DNA of 64,000 nt from positions 4,774,001-4,838,000 of the forward strand of contig JAMSLZ010000001.1 in NCBI GenBank assembly GCA_026027325.1, read 5' to 3'. Origin of the DNA: Actinomucor elegans (Eukaryota; Mucoromycota; Mucoromycetes; Mucorales; Mucoraceae). Each line of letters opens with the position of its first letter. Within the stretch, counting starts at the first letter, position 1. The position numbers were made by a program, and so were the translations under genes. Shown in pieces: positions 1 through 12,498 of this stretch. A model generated the notes under the pieces. The model searched no databases. It was not told the origin of the DNA and worked only from the letters and a program-made list of their open reading frames with translations.

Positions 1-614
1 CCATGTTGAGTTTCAGTGAAGGCCGTCAACGTCTTTACCTTTTTAACATTTGAATTCAATAGGATTCGACTTTTTATCTTATTCTTATTAAACATTTATT
101 TATCTCTATCAATTTTTTAATAAACTTTCTTTTGTTGTCTTGCGTTTTTTTTTTGTAGGGGAGCGAGCTCCATTTTTACTTAAGGTCCTTTATTCTTGCG
201 TTAAATTGCAGAATTATACTTATTTATATCTCAAACCGAACGACTTGGCCATAAAAAGGCTGGATTCTTAGCTCCTTTTTTACGACTACAGGTGTTACAT
301 TGTGTCAATATATTAGACAGCATTATTCAAATCTGCAGTGCAAATAATATTACCAAAAAAAAAAATTTGTAGTCTGTATTTTTTTTTTCCAACAATAACA
401 AAAGCCTATGTTTCGAAGGTACATTTTGTGCCTTTCACAAAAATAGAAAGAGAAAGAGAGAGAAATTTGGGTTCGAAGGATTTTTTTTCTGGAATCGGAA
501 TATAACATTTCTCAGCAGATTTTGGCTCAATGTTCCATCGGATGAGTATAAAATAAATTATTGACATTCATCAGATTATATACATTAAGAACGAATTAGT
601 TCTATAAAGCTTTA

Positions 615-690
615 GATTCAACATTGATCCCAGCTTTTATGTCGCATCAGAGAAGTGATCTAAACTCAAAATAAACTACTGTATCAGATA
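615..690 (+). repeat. Dispersed palindromic repeat, copy
   Basis: Carries the family core (GATCCCAGC followed by ATGTCGCATC) and, about 35 bp on, the second half ending in AACTACTG. It resembles the copies at 773, 33399, 52422 and 57696. Confidence 0.55.
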
Positions 691-772
691 AAGATTTTTT
701 TTAACTGAAAAGCAATAAATGCATTGCATTTGATAACGATGAACTGTAATTGATGTATGTTTTATATAAAGC

Positions 773-856
773 AGATCTATAGATCTCTCAGCCGATCTCG
801 ACTTAATGTCGCATCTGGTTAATAGTTTATTTTCAGAATGAACGGCTGCATCTGTT
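773..856 (+). repeat. Dispersed palindromic repeat, copy
   Basis: One of the best copies. It has a GATC-rich head, CGACTTAATGTCGCATCTG, then an imperfect palindrome centred on TTTTCAGAATGAAC and a tail GCATCTG. Confidence 0.6.
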
Positions 857-3629
857 AATTCTCTAAACAGTTCTTGTAAAGTAGGTATACTTTATTATTC
901 CTGCCTTTTAGTAGACTATAAAATATATATTATACTTTATAGATGTTCTAGGGTTTGGTTACACTTTAATTGGACCTTTTAGTGATAATGAGTAACATGA
1001 ACAGCAAACTTATCTATCGTGGATATCCAATCAATTTGATATCTAATACTAAGTGTCACCCAAAGGTGTTATCTCAAGCATATCACGAATGTATCTTGGC
1101 ATGGTCATTAAACAAAGGGATGAGTAAGCCAATAGCGGACAGCTTCAGAAACGTCACAGAAAATAAACCAATTGAGTAAGATTGATTTGCAAAACGGATA
1201 GATGACCAAAATCTACTAGATTCTTTTTTTACATAAATAGATAACACGTTTTTTTTTTGAAGATACTATTCTTTGAGTATAACAGATATACCTACTTTCC
1301 ATCACTATTCGAAGCAGTTGATGATTGAATTTCAAGTGACAATTCTTAATATTACTAAAAAGGCATAGATACATGGTGTATCCTATAGATGGTTATCACA
1401 GACTGTTGTTTATCGAACTCTTACTTTCAAAGATCAAATGGGGGGACGTGTCATATGAGCACTTAAGCCCGAAATGTCGCTTTTAAGCACGGAGCTACAA
1501 TATTACGATCGGCATTCTATTTTACCCTACATTGAGGTTACACTCGCATTTCCTGAAATGAAGATAAATGCTTATTATGTAAATCATGTAAAAGAACGAA
1601 TCATTTTTTTTTCTATAAAGTTTATTGGACTTAAAAATAAATCAGACAATGTTATAATATCATCAAGGAATGGCAAAAAAAAAAAAAAATACTGGAGTGT
1701 CAACTGACTTTATCGACCAAAAAGCAAACACCTGGTACTTGCACTTGTATTGCCACTTGTCTTTTCGTTCCAAACCTAATCAAAACAGAACGTGTCACTC
1801 TTGTCAAACAAAGCGAAACCTCGGAGCAATATTCTTCCTATATATGGGTCGCTAGGGCTTTTACTGTGGAGCTGATTAGGTTACACAAGAACTGATCCAA
1901 CATTTGTATAGTTTCATTGTAATAGAATCTTTCGGTTTCATTGGCAGCCTGTAAATGAGTATCCGGTATGACACTATCATGCCCACAAAAACAGAGGTCC
2001 GAGGACAATTGGTGATTTTTAAGAAAATTATAAAGACAAGTGCTCTAATTTGAATGAGCAAATTGCCCTGAGGATATATTTATATAGGTAGACTCTAGAG
2101 TCTGATATATGCATATGACGGAGATAAAAGCGTCATTTAAACATTGTCCAATTGATGTAAATCATGAGTTCGCAAAGTTGCTTTTACGCAACAATAAACC
2201 AACTTTCGTCCTTTACTTTCTAAGAAAATTATAGAATATAGCAGGAGTGTTTTAGTAAATAAAATGCCCTGAAAATATCTCGACATAGACAGATGGTATA
2301 AGCTATTATGCGTGGGTACGCGGAGATGTAAATAAGTATCCTGTTATCACTCGATTTGCTAACTAGCAATGCAGCGAGATATATGAATAATTGTTGAGAA
2401 AAGTAGTTTTTGCCCCCAATAAACTAACCGGATAGGTTGATATACACAGGGTAAGCGCTGAAATAAATGAAATCCGAGACAATTTAAGCAATATAATTCC
2501 ATAGTTTCGAACTGATCTGATTATATAATGGTCACTCTACTTTTCAACTAACGATATTGTAAAAGGTAATTTTCTCTTCTTCGGATTTCATAGCGTAAAG
2601 ATTTTATCATACGGTTCAAAACAAAAGCATGCGTCGAGTTGATATAGTCCATATTAAATTCTCAACCTTTAAACGCCATCAAATGCCTCATGTCTTCCCT
2701 ACATTTGTTATCAAGATGTAATGAGCCTAACATAGCAAATAGATAGTCCCAAGTTCCAGATGCCATATGACAAACCAGGCAAGGGTGGGGGTGGCACAGG
2801 CACAGTAAATCCGCTTATTACCGAATATAATATTTAGAGAGCACAAGGAAAACCCAGAACTGCTTATTGATTGCTAAACACTTAAAAAAATCGTGGTAAT
2901 AACACAAAGCCGTATCACCTCGAACCATAAAATAAAATATCCTATATTCTAAGTGTCATCCAAATTATGATTTCTACATTATTGTTTATAAGAATAAAGC
3001 AAAATGATTATAGAGACTATATCCTGCGCATCGTTGATTGCGTTTTCTACTTGAACTGCGATTGGGCTATCAATTTAAGTTTGTCGGACTACTGATAAAA
3101 GGAGATTATTTTCAAAAACGAGTTAGTCCGAGGTCGAATAAGATTACTTCAACTTCAAACTACGAGCAAGTTTTAGTCAATCATTTCAAATGAGTCATGT
3201 GTTGAAAGTATCCTCTGTTTTTTTATAGCGTTTGGATAAAATCGCTACTTGTCTTTCAGCGATAATATTTCCAGTTTTATCAAATATCTGCAGCGATCCT
3301 CGAATATGGTAATGCTATGTAGTAAGTGACTCACCAAATCCTGTTAATTTGTACTTATAGATCTATGATCACCTTACGTTACTTTGGGTTTTTGATCCAT
3401 ATGATATACCTAATATGGCCTGAATTGCCTTAACAAGTCATAAAAAGGGTTTGGAGTATCGTGCGAAAAACTCAAAAAGACTGTGCGAAAGATGACATGT
3501 CTAAATGATTGGCTGTTCACAGCATCTATCAAGCTTCATTGGTGCTCTTCTTTAAACAACCGCGCACTTATAAATAAAGCTTCTTGGAGCACATTGAGTC
3601 TTACATTACTTTCTTTCACTTATTACAAT

Positions 3630-5830
3630 ATGCAGGACGTTAAATCACCAGCATATCAAGACGAAAAGATCGAATATGATTTACACTCGGTCGACAATCA
3701 AGTCATTGTAGAAGACGACTCATCACGTCATGCTCCTATCGAAGAATACCAATTCACCTGGCGTGCAACTATTGTTGGTTCTCTTCTCGGTTGCTTAGTT
3801 GGTAATATACATCATAAATCAGCTCTTTTACTGTTATAACTGACCCTGCAAAAAAAATATTATAGCCGCTTCAAATACTTATCTCGGTTTGAAAATTGGT
3901 TGGACATTTGGTGCTTCTCTGTTTGGCGCCATTTTCTCTTTCGCTATTTTGAAGCCATTGTCCAGAATCCTTCCTCCCAAATGGGGTGGTGGATACTTTG
4001 GTCCCAAAGAAAATTGTACAGCTCAATCTGCCGCTACCACTGCCGGTGGTCTTTCAGCAGGTTTCGTTGCAGGTATTCCTGCCATGTACAGACTTGGATT
4101 AATGAACACACCTGCTGAAGATGCTGCTGCTCTCATTTTGTTCTGTATCTCTGCTGCTTTCTATGGTTTATTCTTCGCTGTTCCCCTCCGTCAACATTTC
4201 GTAGTCAAGCAGGACTTGACTTTCCCTACACCCCGTGCTGCTGCTACCACCATTAAGTCTCTTCACGACACTATGGAAGGTGAAAAAGAAGCAATGAAAA
4301 AGGCCAAGTGGATGGGTATCTGGTTCGCCACTTCCTTCCTCTGGGTTTTCATCTCTTACTGGTTGCCCTTCTTGGATACACGTAAGTAGATTTTATCACT
4401 ACATTTATTCTGTTATTAATTATTTGCCTACAGTCCACATCCTTTATTACATTGGTACACGTGCCAGCTATTCTCCCCTCGCCAATGCTGATGCAGTCTG
4501 GGGCTGGTTCTTCCGTTTCGATTTCCCTTTCTTTGGTGCCGGTTTGATGACACCTGGCTCCACTGTCATTTCTTTCCTTACTTCTTCCATTGTTATCTAT
4601 GGTATCATTGGTCCTCTTTTGGTTGATAATGGCACCTTTGTTGCACCTCTTGGTTTCAAAGCCGATGGTGATACTACTAGTCGTTTCTTCCTTTGGCCTG
4701 GTATTGCCCTCATGGCTATTTCTGCTTTTGTTGAACTTTTCGTCCATTACGATACTCTCTGGCGTGGTGTTAAAGGTGGCTGTGTCGAAGTGGGTCAAGC
4801 TGTTATGCGTGGTGTCACCTTCTTCCGTCGTGTTGTCCTCCGCAGCCAATTGACTGAAGAGCAATTGAATAGATACAATGCTACTGCTACCGAAGGTGAG
4901 ATCTTTGCTGATAGCGAATTGGTTCCTACTTGGTGGTGGGTCGGTGGTACACTTGTTTCTATCGTCTTCACTTGTGCCATTATGGGTGAATACTTTGGTA
5001 TGCCTGTTTACCAATCAATTATTGCTGTTATCCTTGGTTTCATTCTCTCTTTCGTTGGTATTCAAGCTGCTGGTGAGACTGATATCAATCCTACTGGTTC
5101 TATTGGTAAAATGTCTCAACTTGTCTTTGCCAAGATGCCTGCTGAATCCCATACTGCTGTCATGAAGAACAACTTGATGGCTGGTAACATTTCTGCCTCT
5201 GCCGCTTCTCAGGCTGTTGATATGGTGGGTGATTTAAAGACTGGTCAATTAGTCGGTGCCTCTCCTCGTTCTCAATTCTGGGCTCAATTCGTTGCTTCTT
5301 TCTTTGCTATCGCTGTCGCTGTCGGTCTCTTTATCCTCTTTGCTCAAGCCTATCCTTGTATCATTGATGGCAGTATCGAAGCTAAAGATTGTGAATTTGG
5401 TTTGGTTGCTGTTGTTGCCTGGCAAAACGTCACACTTCTTTTGACTGGCGAAGGTGAACCTCTTAGCAGAGGCTCTCTTATCTGTACTATTATTTGTGCC
5501 GTTGCTGCTGTCGTTTTCCCTCTCGTTCGTCACTTCTTTGTGCCTCAAAAGTATCACAGATACTTCCCATCTGTCAGTGCTATTGGTATTGCCATGATTA
5601 ACCCTCAACCTGAAGTTCCTTTCTCTATGTTCCTCGGCTGGCTCGGTGGCAAAATTTGGGAGAGAATTGATCCTTTAGCTTATGATAACCTCATGTTCAG
5701 TGCTGCTGGCGGTATGATTGCTGGTCAAGGTATTTCAGCTATTCTTCAAGCTGTTCTTAAGATTGCTAATGTTCCTGGTAATGTCGTTGTTGCTACTTGT
5801 ATTGAACAAGTTGCCGCAAACTGCCCTTAA
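3630..5830 (+). CDS. OPT-family oligopeptide/metal-chelate transporter
   Basis: Three exons (3630-3801, 3866-4381, 4434-5830) give 694 residues. This is a polytopic plasma- or organelle-membrane transporter of the OPT superfamily, which imports small peptides or metal chelates with protons. Seen: many hydrophobic segments, an N-terminal block NTYLGLKIGWTFGAS that is completed across intron 1, GGGYFGPKENCTAQSAA, and the C-terminal loop DINPTGSIGKMSQ followed by PQPEVPFSMFLGW. Length and these blocks fit the fungal YSL-like OPT branch (yeast YGL114W type) better than the peptide-specific OPT1 branch. The start is the first ATG in frame; upstream in-frame sequence has only non-ATG codons. Introns are 64 and 52 bp. 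Codon use is C/T-rich at third positions, as in well expressed genes. The substrate cannot be told from sequence. Confidence 0.93.
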
Positions 5831-5952
5831 AAAGCCTATTACCTATCTAATCTGTTACCCTTTATAAAACTTTACTTTCTTACATCAACATTTCTAATAC
5901 CTCAACACTTTTACATAATAAAATAATTACATAATATATGTGTGCATACTGT

Positions 5953-5954
<2 letters not shown>

Positions 5955-5988
<34 letters not shown>

Positions 5989-6185
5989 ATTCATTAGTTC
6001 TCTTTTGTTCTTGTATCCCAATACCTACTGTGCAAGAGTGTCAGCATAGTTGGAAATGCCAATTGTCTATCAATAAATATTCTTACCTAGCTATGGACTG
6101 GTCAAAAACCAGCGCGGTATCCTTAGTGGATTCAATTCCTTCATTCTTTAATGTCATTTCAAGTGTACTATCATCAAGGTAGAGT

Positions 6186-6219
<34 letters not shown>
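5955..6219. repeat. Poly(T)31 and poly(A)29 tracts flanking about 205 bp
   Basis: An uninterrupted T run (5955-5985) and an A run (6191-6219) face each other across about 205 bp, just downstream of the transporter gene. The arrangement could be chance or two retroposed tails in opposite orientation. The enclosed DNA has no family signature. Confidence 0.6.
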
Positions 6220-6222
<3 letters not shown>

Positions 6223-6229
6223 TAAATTT

Positions 6230-6840
6230 AGTACGTAAAGCTGGTTCATTTGTTTCTCTGGCTCTGACTCGTAGCGGAAATAGACGACATGTTGATCATA
6301 CAAAAAGAAAATTCCACTATCCGAGATATTAAATGAGGGTTTTGTGAGCTCTTCCATTGAGCTATCTTGAATATTTAAAAGGTAAAGTTTGCGAATAGTC
6401 TGTTAAAAGAAATATTTAACTTATGTAATACCAGATCTTGATAATAGAGTCAAACCTGAAGGCGTGAATGTTTCAGCCATGACTGTAATGATGTTAAATA
6501 TATAGGCTCTAAAAAAAAGTAAACTATTAACTGTCATTTTAAATCTATATAGTAACAGAGAATACTTACTCTCTTTTATATTCTATTGTTTGATCCCTAT
6601 ACATCCTATATACCATGAAAAATTATACGATAAGCTGGGTAATGTTATCCGATCTCTCTCGGTTAATATTGCCTTTGTAGTCCATCGACATAAAACTATC
6701 GCCACTATGGAATACTCTATATTTGAGAAACCATCGAATAATCAAAGCTTTTGTTACATTCCAGGAACCCTCGCGTGCGAACAGACCTTTTTATTGGCTT
6801 TGACGATACGCCATTTTTTATTACATTATACTCTTCAATA
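6230..6840 (-). pseudogene. Possible degenerate spliced gene, unidentified
   Basis: Reading leftwards, several short open blocks can be joined by plausible GT-AG borders. One runs from about 6710, a middle block lies near 6480-6510 with AG acceptors in front of it, and a last block (6388-6230) reads TIRKLYLLNIQDSS then SGIFFLYDQHVVYF. The hydrophobic and aromatic pattern recalls a beta-propeller strand, but I do not recognise a family. At least one stop codon (near 6625) interrupts the upstream block. It is probably a gene relic or a misread spacer. The remaining spacer, 6840-8731, holds only the ORF at 7879 and one repeat copy. Confidence 0.2.
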
Positions 6841-7305
6841 TGTATAGGTATGTGCAAGTAATTACTTCATAATACATAGTGTGCTCAAGCAACCTTCAGA
6901 CGCTAGCTTATATGTGGTTCAGTGACCAAGCAGGACTTTTGACTGAGATTAGATGTTGCTATAATAATATAGTTAAAGTGAAGTTATGAAACCAGAAAAT
7001 ATATAAAACAAAATGCATTGTTTGGTAGATGCATTTTGGTATTTACGGATAGGCACGAGCGTGCATTAGATGATAACTTCGACAAAGTAGCTTCTCCCTT
7101 CTAAAACTAGTTTTACCTGTTTGTTCTATTACATACTATACACTATTTGAAGGAGAACGCGATATTGTTAACATCGTATTAAGTTTCCAAATTTTTTATT
7201 GTGCAATTATCATCCTTCAAATCATGGCTTGTAATTTTGATTTGTAGGTTTTGGTATAATTTCTGAACCCTATTTTTGGAATGACATAGTATTATTCCAA
7301 GCGTG

Positions 7306-7376
7306 AGATCACGACCGTGCTCGGTCTAATGTTGCATCAAGTTAGTACCTCCTGCCCATAATGAGTTGTACTATCT
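7306..7376 (+). repeat. Dispersed palindromic repeat, copy
   Basis: Contains TCGGTCTAATGTTGCATCAAG followed by AGTACCTCCTGCCCATAATGAGTTGTACT, which matches the two-part layout of the family. Confidence 0.5.
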
Positions 7377-7878
7377 ACTAAATCTTTGGTTCAGCTCGAA
7401 TGCATTATAAACTCTTGTTAATTTATAATCTTTATTGATCAAACGAAGCGGTTTTTTTATTTAATGCAAAAATTGATTTTTACCGGACCAGTACTGATTT
7501 ATTTTATTTTGATATGGATAAGAATGGCTGCCATAGAATCACCAGTGCCAGAAGTTTACATACTTAAGGTCTAGGTTCGGCTTTTCTATTCTATCTGACA
7601 CGGCTTCTATAATGCATAGTGCATATCTATTCGACTTGGGACACACACAGACAAATTTGTAGGAACAACAGTAAGTTATCTCACAGAGTTATGTAGCATA
7701 CACTTTTCCATGAATAAATTGTGAATGCTATGTATAGATAGATAATATTTTAAAGAGTTTTATTATTTATAAATATATATATAAACTGATATACAGTAGT
7801 AGCAGAATAGTGTCCCGCACTATCTATATTCTTGATGAGTTGCCAATATGACCAAGAAAGAGAGAAGCACTAATATTG

Positions 7879-8223
7879 CTATTCTAATGATCTATCACTT
7901 AATCTTCTGACTAATCCACGTTCTTCTTTGACAAGAATAAAGGTTTTAGGGTCGTTCAGGATGACTACACGAGAGAAAGTAACACGGCGTCGTAGTTCTT
8001 TTCTACTGGAATTGATCAATATACCATGATCAAGAAAAGACGAATCAGAAGCAGAGCGATAGATACACGGTTTGTTTGAATTCATAATAAGCCGTGCTAG
8101 TTGTATATGAATAAAAGATAAATCAAGGTAAATTGGCTTATTTATATATAATAGCCATAGTCCCTTTTGTAATATCAGTTTTATAACTAGACTTATGGAC
8201 TCTGAGCCTGGCCTCTTGTACAT
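7879..8223 (-). CDS. Small ORF, function unknown
   Basis: An ATG-started open frame of 114 codons in AT-rich spacer. The C-terminal half is basic (many Arg/Lys, ending near RRLSDRSLE). There is no signal peptide, membrane segment or recognised domain. In DNA this AT-rich, a frame this long is only mildly unexpected, so it may be non-coding. Confidence 0.25.
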   Translation of the reverse strand: MYKRPGSESISLVIKLILQKGLWLLYINKPIYLDLSFIHIQLARLIMNSNKPCIYRSASDSSFLDHGILINSSRKELRRRVTFSRVVILNDPKTFILVKEERGLVRRLSDRSLE

Positions 8224-8731
8224 GTCTTTAGTATAGTACAGAGTCTAGGAACAAGAATTGATATTGTAATAGCATTAAGTGAAGGGCTTATTGGATTGGC
8301 CAGTTAATTAGACTTGTATATACCGAATTGGCATCTTTATGTTGGTTATTTACATTTAAAAACTTGTAGTACACTATTCACGTCAAGTGTCAACTTACAT
8401 ACAGGGTGATATAGATTTTGATATAGTCTTTTGGATGCATTATTAGTTCTCATCCAGGCTAAGAACGCGTAAAAAAAAAGACTATGCCTAGTCAGTACAT
8501 AATGACTCATATAAGTAACAATAATATGATGAGCGTTTTTGTCTTATTAAAGAGTCTCTTGCTCTGCAGAGAATTCTAGAACGTTTTTACAGTGTCATAA
8601 TATACTCGTTTCATTTGTCGATCCATATAACAAAAGGTGGCTCACAAGACATATCTGCACAAGAATTACCGATAGGGGCACACAAAAAGTATTCATTTTG
8701 GTACATACACTGTTTATTTCATTTTAAAAGT

Positions 8732-10221
8732 CTAATGGGATATATCATAAGTGATGCCAACATAACGAAGACGATCAATCAAATCTGTTTCCCAAAAAGC
8801 CGTAGATGGAGTCAAAACACCACTTGGTACATAGCCTTCTTTCTTATTGTTCAAAATGGCCATAGCGCATTGCAATACAATGCGAGGGGTCGCCACATAC
8901 CCAGGCTCAGGACCACGGGCAACTACATTGATAGTCTTGTTAGGAGCCTCTCCAGGGGTTGGTTGGTGGTCATATCCTTTGGAACGAAGAATGATTTCAA
9001 AAGAACATTGATCCAATTGAGTTTGCGTAGGGTGCTCCTTTGAAAACAAACCATGACTGAATAATTCGGGATGTCCAAGCAGCAAGTTACGGCCCCATGG
9101 AGAACCGGCCAAAAAAGAAAAGATAAATCCATAGATTGTATACAGAACCATAATCCAAATGGAAGGCAACAGCATATAAGCAGCAAATTGCACAGTTGGA
9201 GGAAGCGTAACATTGGGCTTTTGCTTTTCAGTATTGGCTGATCCACTAAGGAATAATTGCTGCGAAAGGCGAACAATGGATGGGTCTGCAAAGACAAAAG
9301 GGACGTGATAACCAAACTCTTCATCTTTTGTCACGCCCTTATGGAAACTCAACTTTTGACCTTCTGCAGAAGGAAGCTTTGGTAAAGTAGATGCTTTACG
9401 GATTTCGCGCAAAAGCTCGGCAGAACCAAATCCATGCACTAAGTGATTGTTAATATTGTAGTTAACAGGTTCCTTTTTTTTTGGTCAACTTACCAGCAGA
9501 TTCAAATGTTGCATAGCCTGCACGCATGCCAGCTGGTCCTGTATGAATACGTAAGAACATTTCAATTTGAGAAGGTGTCCAGCCTTGTTGTGTATAAAGA
9601 TTCTTGGTATAAAGCACACCCATATCAGTAGGAACCTATATTATATTATATGCATATAAAAAAAAACTTAGCTTTGTGAATAAATAATTCATATTTGATC
9701 TTTACACTATCAAAACCGCAAGAATGAACAATAGACACATTGTTTGCTATAGCTTTATCGTGATATGTACGTTGCATGCGTTCAACAAACTCGGGTTCAC
9801 CTAGATCGCGTTTTAGTTAGTTACAGATTACCTTGCTCTACTGGGATTCATCTTTACCTGCAACATCGATATAGTTACAACCCTTTTCAACACACGAACG
9901 GACCACGTACTCGCCCATAAAACGGAAAGGACCAACGGCATTGATCAAAACTTTGGTTTGGCTTGTCATGGCATCGAGCTGTTCTCTTTGAGTCACGTTA
10001 GCAATCAAAATTGTAGGTCTGTTAATAGTAGCTTTTGTGAATCGAGTAGACATTTCTTCTACAATTTGCTCGAGATTCTCAAGATTTCTGCCAGCAATTG
10101 CCCAGTAAAAGTTAGGACCATAAAACTCTGGGTGGTCTATGGATAACTCGTATACATGTCTAATGATCTGTTTACCAGTCAAGCCAGTGCCGCCATAGAT
10201 TGTAATATCAAATTTATTCAT
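8732..10221 (-). CDS. Saccharopine dehydrogenase-like oxidoreductase (SCCPDH type)
   Basis: Four exons in gene order (10221-9858, 9800-9706, 9635-9494, 9438-8732) encode 435 residues. The N terminus has a Rossmann nucleotide-binding loop (ITIYGGTGLTGKQI, residues 6-19), then NAVGPFRFMGE and a YIDVAGE block that is restored across intron 1. The block CGFDSVPTDMG is restored across intron 2. A hydrophobic segment near residues 270-300 and the GSPWGRNLL motif are typical of the SCCPDH / trans-acting enoyl reductase group. In animals these proteins sit on lipid droplets or membranes, and their reaction is not settled. True saccharopine dehydrogenase of lysine synthesis is only a distant relative, so a lysine role should not be assumed. 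Introns are 55-70 bp. The gene lies 296 bp beyond the 3' end of CCT3 in the same orientation. Confidence 0.9.
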
Positions 10222-10517
10222 ATCTATAAAGAAGAAAGAAGCTATAGTTCTTTACTGTAAACAGTGAAGTACTAGAGTATAAATAAGATCTAAAACTAAC
10301 GGAGTTTGATACCAGGTTACGTGTATCAGCTTTGGCCTTGAGATCTCTCATATGATATCAAACGTTTTCAACATGATCTTTTTACTAATATTCTTTATTA
10401 TGTATATATTTTCAAAACCAAAGAGTGTGTGTGTATACAGTTGCTTTTTAATATTTAACGCTTATTGTTGATCCATCATCTATGATAGCAAGATTAGTTT
10501 ATGCATTTTTTTTATGA

Positions 10518-12498
10518 TCAATCTACAAGTACCTCTTCTGGTGCACCACCTTGTTGAGGAGCAGGTCCTCTGTTCTTGGAGAGACCAGAAACAATATCAT
10601 CAACACGCAATAACAAACAAGCAGACTAAATAAGAAAAGAAAAAAGATTAGTCCAGGCCTTGCAAAGATATCATTTGATTATACCTCGATAGCAGTCTTG
10701 ATAGTTTGGACCTTGACAGCAGTAGGCTCCCAAACACCATAATCCTTCATATCAACCACTTTACCAGCCTCGCCATCAATACCAAACGAATGTTCACCAG
10801 CAGCATGCTTGGCTCTTAATTGTGTCAAAGTCTTAATAGCATTACCACCACAGTTTTGCACAAGTGTACGAGGAATAACTTCCATAGCTTCAGCAACAGC
10901 TCTGTAAGGCCATTGTTCAACACCTTCAATCAACTTGGCTTTTTCTTCAAGCTTGACAGAAACAGCCATTTCGGTAGCACCACCACCGGGAGCCAACTTG
11001 GCACTGAAAAAGACATTACGAGCAACACACATAGCATCTTGCAAGTTACGCTCAACTTCATTAATGATATCTTTGCTGGGACCACGCAAGATGATAGAAC
11101 AAGCCTTGGGATCCTCACACTTGGTCAAGAAAGTAAAGTATTCATCACCAATTTTGTCAATGTTGAACAAACCACACTTGGTACCGACATCAGAGTCACG
11201 AAGATCATCAACACGGTTCACAATAGTAGCACCAACGGCACGAGCAATACGGTTGTTATCTGTCTTACGAACACGACGAATAGCTGTGATATTGGCCTTG
11301 ACAAAGTAATGTTGAGCGAGATCTAATCAATGTGTCAATAGGGTTTAGTGATATATAGCATTATGTAGTATGTACCTGAAACACCCTTCTCGGTAAAGAC
11401 CAAGTCAGGCTTCAAAGAGATGATTTTATCACACATGGCTTTCACTTGTTCTTCTTCGATCTGAAGGATACGGTTCCAATCAGCTTCTTTGGAGATTTCA
11501 ATGTTAGTTTGAGATTCACCCTTCTTGTATTCAAGGGGACAATCCAATAAAATAACACGAGGGTTTTCAATACGACGACGCATCTTGGGATGAGTAACAT
11601 CCTTGTTCAAGATGATACCGTCCAATACTTCGGATTGCTCAATTTCACCACCGGGAATCTAGTAACTTGATAAGCAATAGTCCAGGATACAGTACTATGA
11701 TCCTACCTTTTCAACGCGAGCATATCTCTTGATATCAACTTCAGTCTTACCAGTATGATCTTCTTGAATTGCAACACAACGAACAGCATCCAAAGCAAGC
11801 TTACACATCAAGTCGCTCCATGTACTTACAAACTTTGTACCAATAGAAGATTTGATAAGAGACATCATCTCTTCGGTATTATTTGTATCAACAGGTGTAG
11901 AGATATCTTCGACAATCTGCAAAGCATCTTCAAGTGCCTTCTTGAAAGCACTGATAATAACAATAGGATGGATATTATTTTGAATATGAGGTAAGGCACC
12001 AGCAAGCACTTCACCAGCTATATGAAAAAAAACAAGACGCGTTAATAATCAAGTACAATGTCAAGCCTGTCAAATTCTTACCGAGGATGATGACACTGGT
12101 AGTACCATCACCAACTTCTTCATCTTGTGTTCTTGAAAGCTCAATCATACTTTTAGCAGCAGGATGATCAACTTCGATTTCACGAAGAATGGCATTACCA
12201 TCGTTTGTTAATAAAATACCACCCATGGGATCAAGTAACATCTTGAGCATGGATCTAGGTCCGAGACAAGTACGGATAACATCAGCTACAGTCTACATCA
12301 TCATCATCATCATCATCAATAGTCTATTTTGCGAGATTCTTTTTTTATAATAAATGTACCTTGGCAGCAGTAATGTTGGAGAGTTGAGCTTTACGCCCTG
12401 ACTCGCGTTCCATATTGGTATCTAATATAGTGATTAGTTTCGCATTAAGTCTACATTTTCTGGGTCATCTTACTCATAACAAGAACTGGTGCTTGCAT
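10518..12498 (-). CDS. CCT3: T-complex protein 1 subunit gamma (CCT3 chaperonin)
   Basis: Seven exons (12498-12474, 12421-12360, 12292-12082, 12017-11707, 11658-11376, 11322-10685, 10625-10518) give 545 residues, the usual size. It is one of eight subunits of the cytosolic group II chaperonin that folds actin, tubulin and other proteins using ATP. Seen: the N-terminal block NTNMERESGRKAQLSN, LLDPMGGILLTNDGNAI, the nucleotide-binding GDGTTS (residues 90-95), and near the end LAPGGGATEMAVS and DMKDYGVWEPTAVKVQ, all typical of the gamma subunit. The first exon codes only eight residues plus one base. Intron 2 ends in a run of seven or more GAT/ATC triplets read on the minus strand. Introns are 46-67 bp. 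Confidence 0.97.

Larger units (their letters stand above)
1..3629. other. Intergenic region with dispersed repeats
   Basis: No supportable gene. The sequence is AT-rich with short homopolymer runs. Two clear copies of the dispersed palindromic repeat lie at 615-690 and 773-856, and a weaker one near 513-548. The longest open frames are 60-77 codons and show no family signature. One of them (1670-1855) contains a Cys-His-x-Cys stretch that faintly recalls a 4CXXC zinc finger, but it is too short to call. Confidence 0.6.

Noticed and set aside
1670..1855. Short plus-strand frame with RTCHSCQTKR, recalling a CDCA7-type 4CXXC zinc finger
   Set aside because: Only one CxxC, no neighbouring conserved blocks, and a frame created by an A-rich run; too little to call even a pseudogene.
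4349..5608. Long minus-strand and off-frame open frames over the OPT gene
   Set aside because: Shadows of the transporter's biased codons; the plus-strand frame has the family motifs and correct splice sites.
8732..10221. Naming the oxidoreductase as lysine-pathway saccharopine dehydrogenase (LYS9/LYS1)
   Set aside because: The hydrophobic segment and the GSPWGRNLL motif point to the SCCPDH-like group, whose reaction is different or unknown.
12297..12318. Run of ATC/GAT triplets as a possible repeat-encoded peptide
   Set aside because: It sits wholly inside CCT3 intron 2, so it is a microsatellite, not coding.
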